Source: Methanomassiliicoccales archaeon (lineage in GTDB: Archaea; Thermoplasmatota; Thermoplasmata; Sysuiplasmatales; Sysuiplasmataceae). Taken from it: a DNA stretch of 23,481 nucleotides. This document shows positions 22,347 through 23,481 of the stretch, piece by piece (within the stretch, counting starts at the first letter, position 1; every line of letters starts with the position of its first letter). The translations under genes and the position numbers were made by a program. The notes beneath the pieces were generated by a model that was given only the letters and a program-made list of their open reading frames with translations, made no database searches and was not told where the DNA came from. The stretch is taken from the NCBI GenBank assembly GCA_027365715.1, contig DAHXLZ010000148.1:1-23481 (forward strand), in the 5' to 3' direction.

Positions 22347-23481
22347 GTGAAAGCGTACGTCGAATCCCATGGCTGCACTATGAATTATGGTGAAGGAAGG
22401 GCGGCGGAGTCGAGAATGCGCGCCGGAGGCATTGAAATCTGCCTGGACCCTGCAGATGCAGACATACTGCTTCTCAACACCTGTGCAGTAATAGAGTTCA
22501 CAGAAAATATGATGATGAGAAGGCTGAGGGAACTCGATTCGCTGGGAAAGAGGATTGTTGTGACCGGCTGTATGGCGCCGACCAGGAAGAGCAACATACT
22601 TTCGGCTGCCCCTGGTGCATTCATATGCGAACCGGGAGACCACGAAATGCTTGACGCTCTCCTCGGCCTGAATCTCGACACAGATATGGACTGCTGGAAC
22701 AGCCCGGGCAGAAATGATGTGATCATACCGATCGCACAGGGCTGCCTCTCAAGATGCACGTACTGTTTCAGCAGGATCGCCAGACCGAAGCTGAGAAGCG
22801 TGGAACCGGAGAAGATAATCAGGGAAGTGAAGAACAGCCTGGTTCAGGGAAAGGTCAGGGAGATTCTGCTGTCTGGAATGGATTCAATTACATACGGCAG
22901 GGATCGCGGCACCACACTTCCACGTCTTATCAGGAGCATATGCGCAATAGAAGGTGATTTCATGGTGAGGGTTGGTATGATGAACCCTTCACTGATGATG
23001 CCGCTGCTTGACGACCTGCTGGACGCATACGGCAGCACGAAAGTCTACAAATTCTTCCACATACCGTTCCAGAGCGGTTCGGACCGCATACTCAGGCTGA
23101 TGAAGAGGGGAAACACAGCAGATCAATTTGTCGAAATCGTGAAGACGGTAAGGCGGCGCTATCCGGACATGACGCTCTCAACTGATCTGATTACAGGCTT
23201 TCCTTCAGAAACGGAAGAGGACTTCAGCAGGAGTCTGGATATCATCAGAGAAACTGAACCGGATATTGTTAACGTTACACGATTCTCAGCCAGGGAGGGC
23301 ACGGAGGCTGTGAAAATGAACGGAAAAGTGCCGGGATGGAAGGCGAAAGTATGGTCTCGCAGGGCAACGACGCTCAGATTCGAGATTTCGGCTGCCAGAA
23401 ATGAAGAGCTCGTCGGCAGAGAGATGAGTATTACCATAACGGAGAAAGGGAAGAACGGCAGCATGATAGGCCGTACCGGCA
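22347..23481 (+). CDS. tRNA t6A37 methylthiotransferase, archaeal MiaB/CDKAL1 type (3' end outside window)
   Basis: Radical-SAM enzyme expected to convert t6A to ms2t6A next to the anticodon. From GTG 22347 the frame is open to the right edge (378 codons). The N-terminal MTTase domain has its three Cys in HGCTMN, LNTCAV and VTGCMA, which bind one iron-sulfur cluster. The radical-SAM motif CLSRCTYC binds the second, and the barrel continues with HIPFQSGSDRILRLMKRG and LSTDLITGFPSETEEDF. The last visible part (GREMSITITEKGKNG) begins the TRAM RNA-binding domain. The HGCTMNYGEG form is typical of archaeal and eukaryotic e-MtaB. A TATA-like CTTTTAGG about 27 nt upstream suggests a leaderless start; GTG at 22329 is an alternative. 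Confidence 0.92.
   Translation, partial: MKAYVESHGCTMNYGEGRAAESRMRAGGIEICLDPADADILLLNTCAVIEFTENMMMRRLRELDSLGKRIVVTGCMAPTRKSNILSAAPGAFICEPGDHEMLDALLGLNLDTDMDCWNSPGRNDVIIPIAQGCLSRCTYCFSRIARPKLRSVEPEKIIREVKNSLVQGKVREILLSGMDSITYGRDRGTTLPRLIRSICAIEGDFMVRVGMMNPSLMMPLLDDLLDAYGSTKVYKFFHIPFQSGSDRILRLMKRGNTADQFVEIVKTVRRRYPDMTLSTDLITGFPSETEEDFSRSLDIIRETEPDIVNVTRFSAREGTEAVKMNGKVPGWKAKVWSRRATTLRFEISAARNEELVGREMSITITEKGKNGSMIGRTG

Noticed and set aside
1..23481. CRISPR array or defence island
   Set aside because: No regularly spaced direct repeats were seen, and apart from the solitary methylase no defence-type gene was recognised.

Overview
The window looks like a chromosomal piece of a Thermoplasmata-type archaeon. 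It carries archaeal ribosomal proteins uS12, uS7 and uS10, aEF-2 and EF-1alpha in str-operon order, an archaeal-type MiaB-like methylthiotransferase, and a tRNA-Ser with a splicing-endonuclease intron. Many genes have a TATA-like box 25-30 nt before the start codon, as expected for leaderless or short-leader transcripts, and TTG starts are frequent. A THI-box riboswitch ahead of MFS transporters is, from memory, a known feature of Thermoplasma relatives. The ars genes fit an acidic or metal-rich habitat, but that is inference.

Layout. 1-2240 is accessory DNA: a frameshifted IS630-type transposase running off the left edge, a small unknown gene, the fossil of an archaeal tyrosine integrase, and a stand-alone response-regulator receiver ending in a perfect hairpin. 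2240-4280 holds a stretch without a clear gene, an archaeal RNase HI with an extra C-terminal module, and a zinc-ribbon/bPH2 membrane protein. 4522-5349 is a solitary beta-class DNA methyltransferase.

5343-8654 is an arsenic island: arsD-arsA leftward and arsR-arsC rightward from a shared intergenic region. Both promoters carry the same 11-nt box at the same distance from the start codon. No arsB or acr3 efflux gene is visible.

8655-14124 is a thiamine operon: a TPP riboswitch, a possible 28-aa leader ORF, two tandem MFS transporters (thiT1/thiT2-like), thiD, a HypE/PurM-superfamily protein and thiE, almost all overlapping or tightly spaced. The HypE-like protein lies between thiD and thiE and could supply thiamine-phosphate kinase activity.

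14424-21098 is the translation cluster: rps12, rps7, fusA (aEF-2), tuf (EF-1alpha) and rps10. aEF-2 is interrupted by a 318-residue intein exactly in the GTPase P-loop, and a LysE-type exporter gene lies on the opposite strand between fusA and tuf. 21179-23481 holds thrB, a tRNA-Ser(GCU) with a 12-nt intron that folds as a bulge-helix motif, and the start of an archaeal tRNA t6A methylthiotransferase gene cut by the right edge.

The observations most worth checking are the paired ars boxes, the riboswitch/leader-ORF arrangement, the HypE-like thiamine gene, the P-loop intein and the 12-nt tRNA intron.
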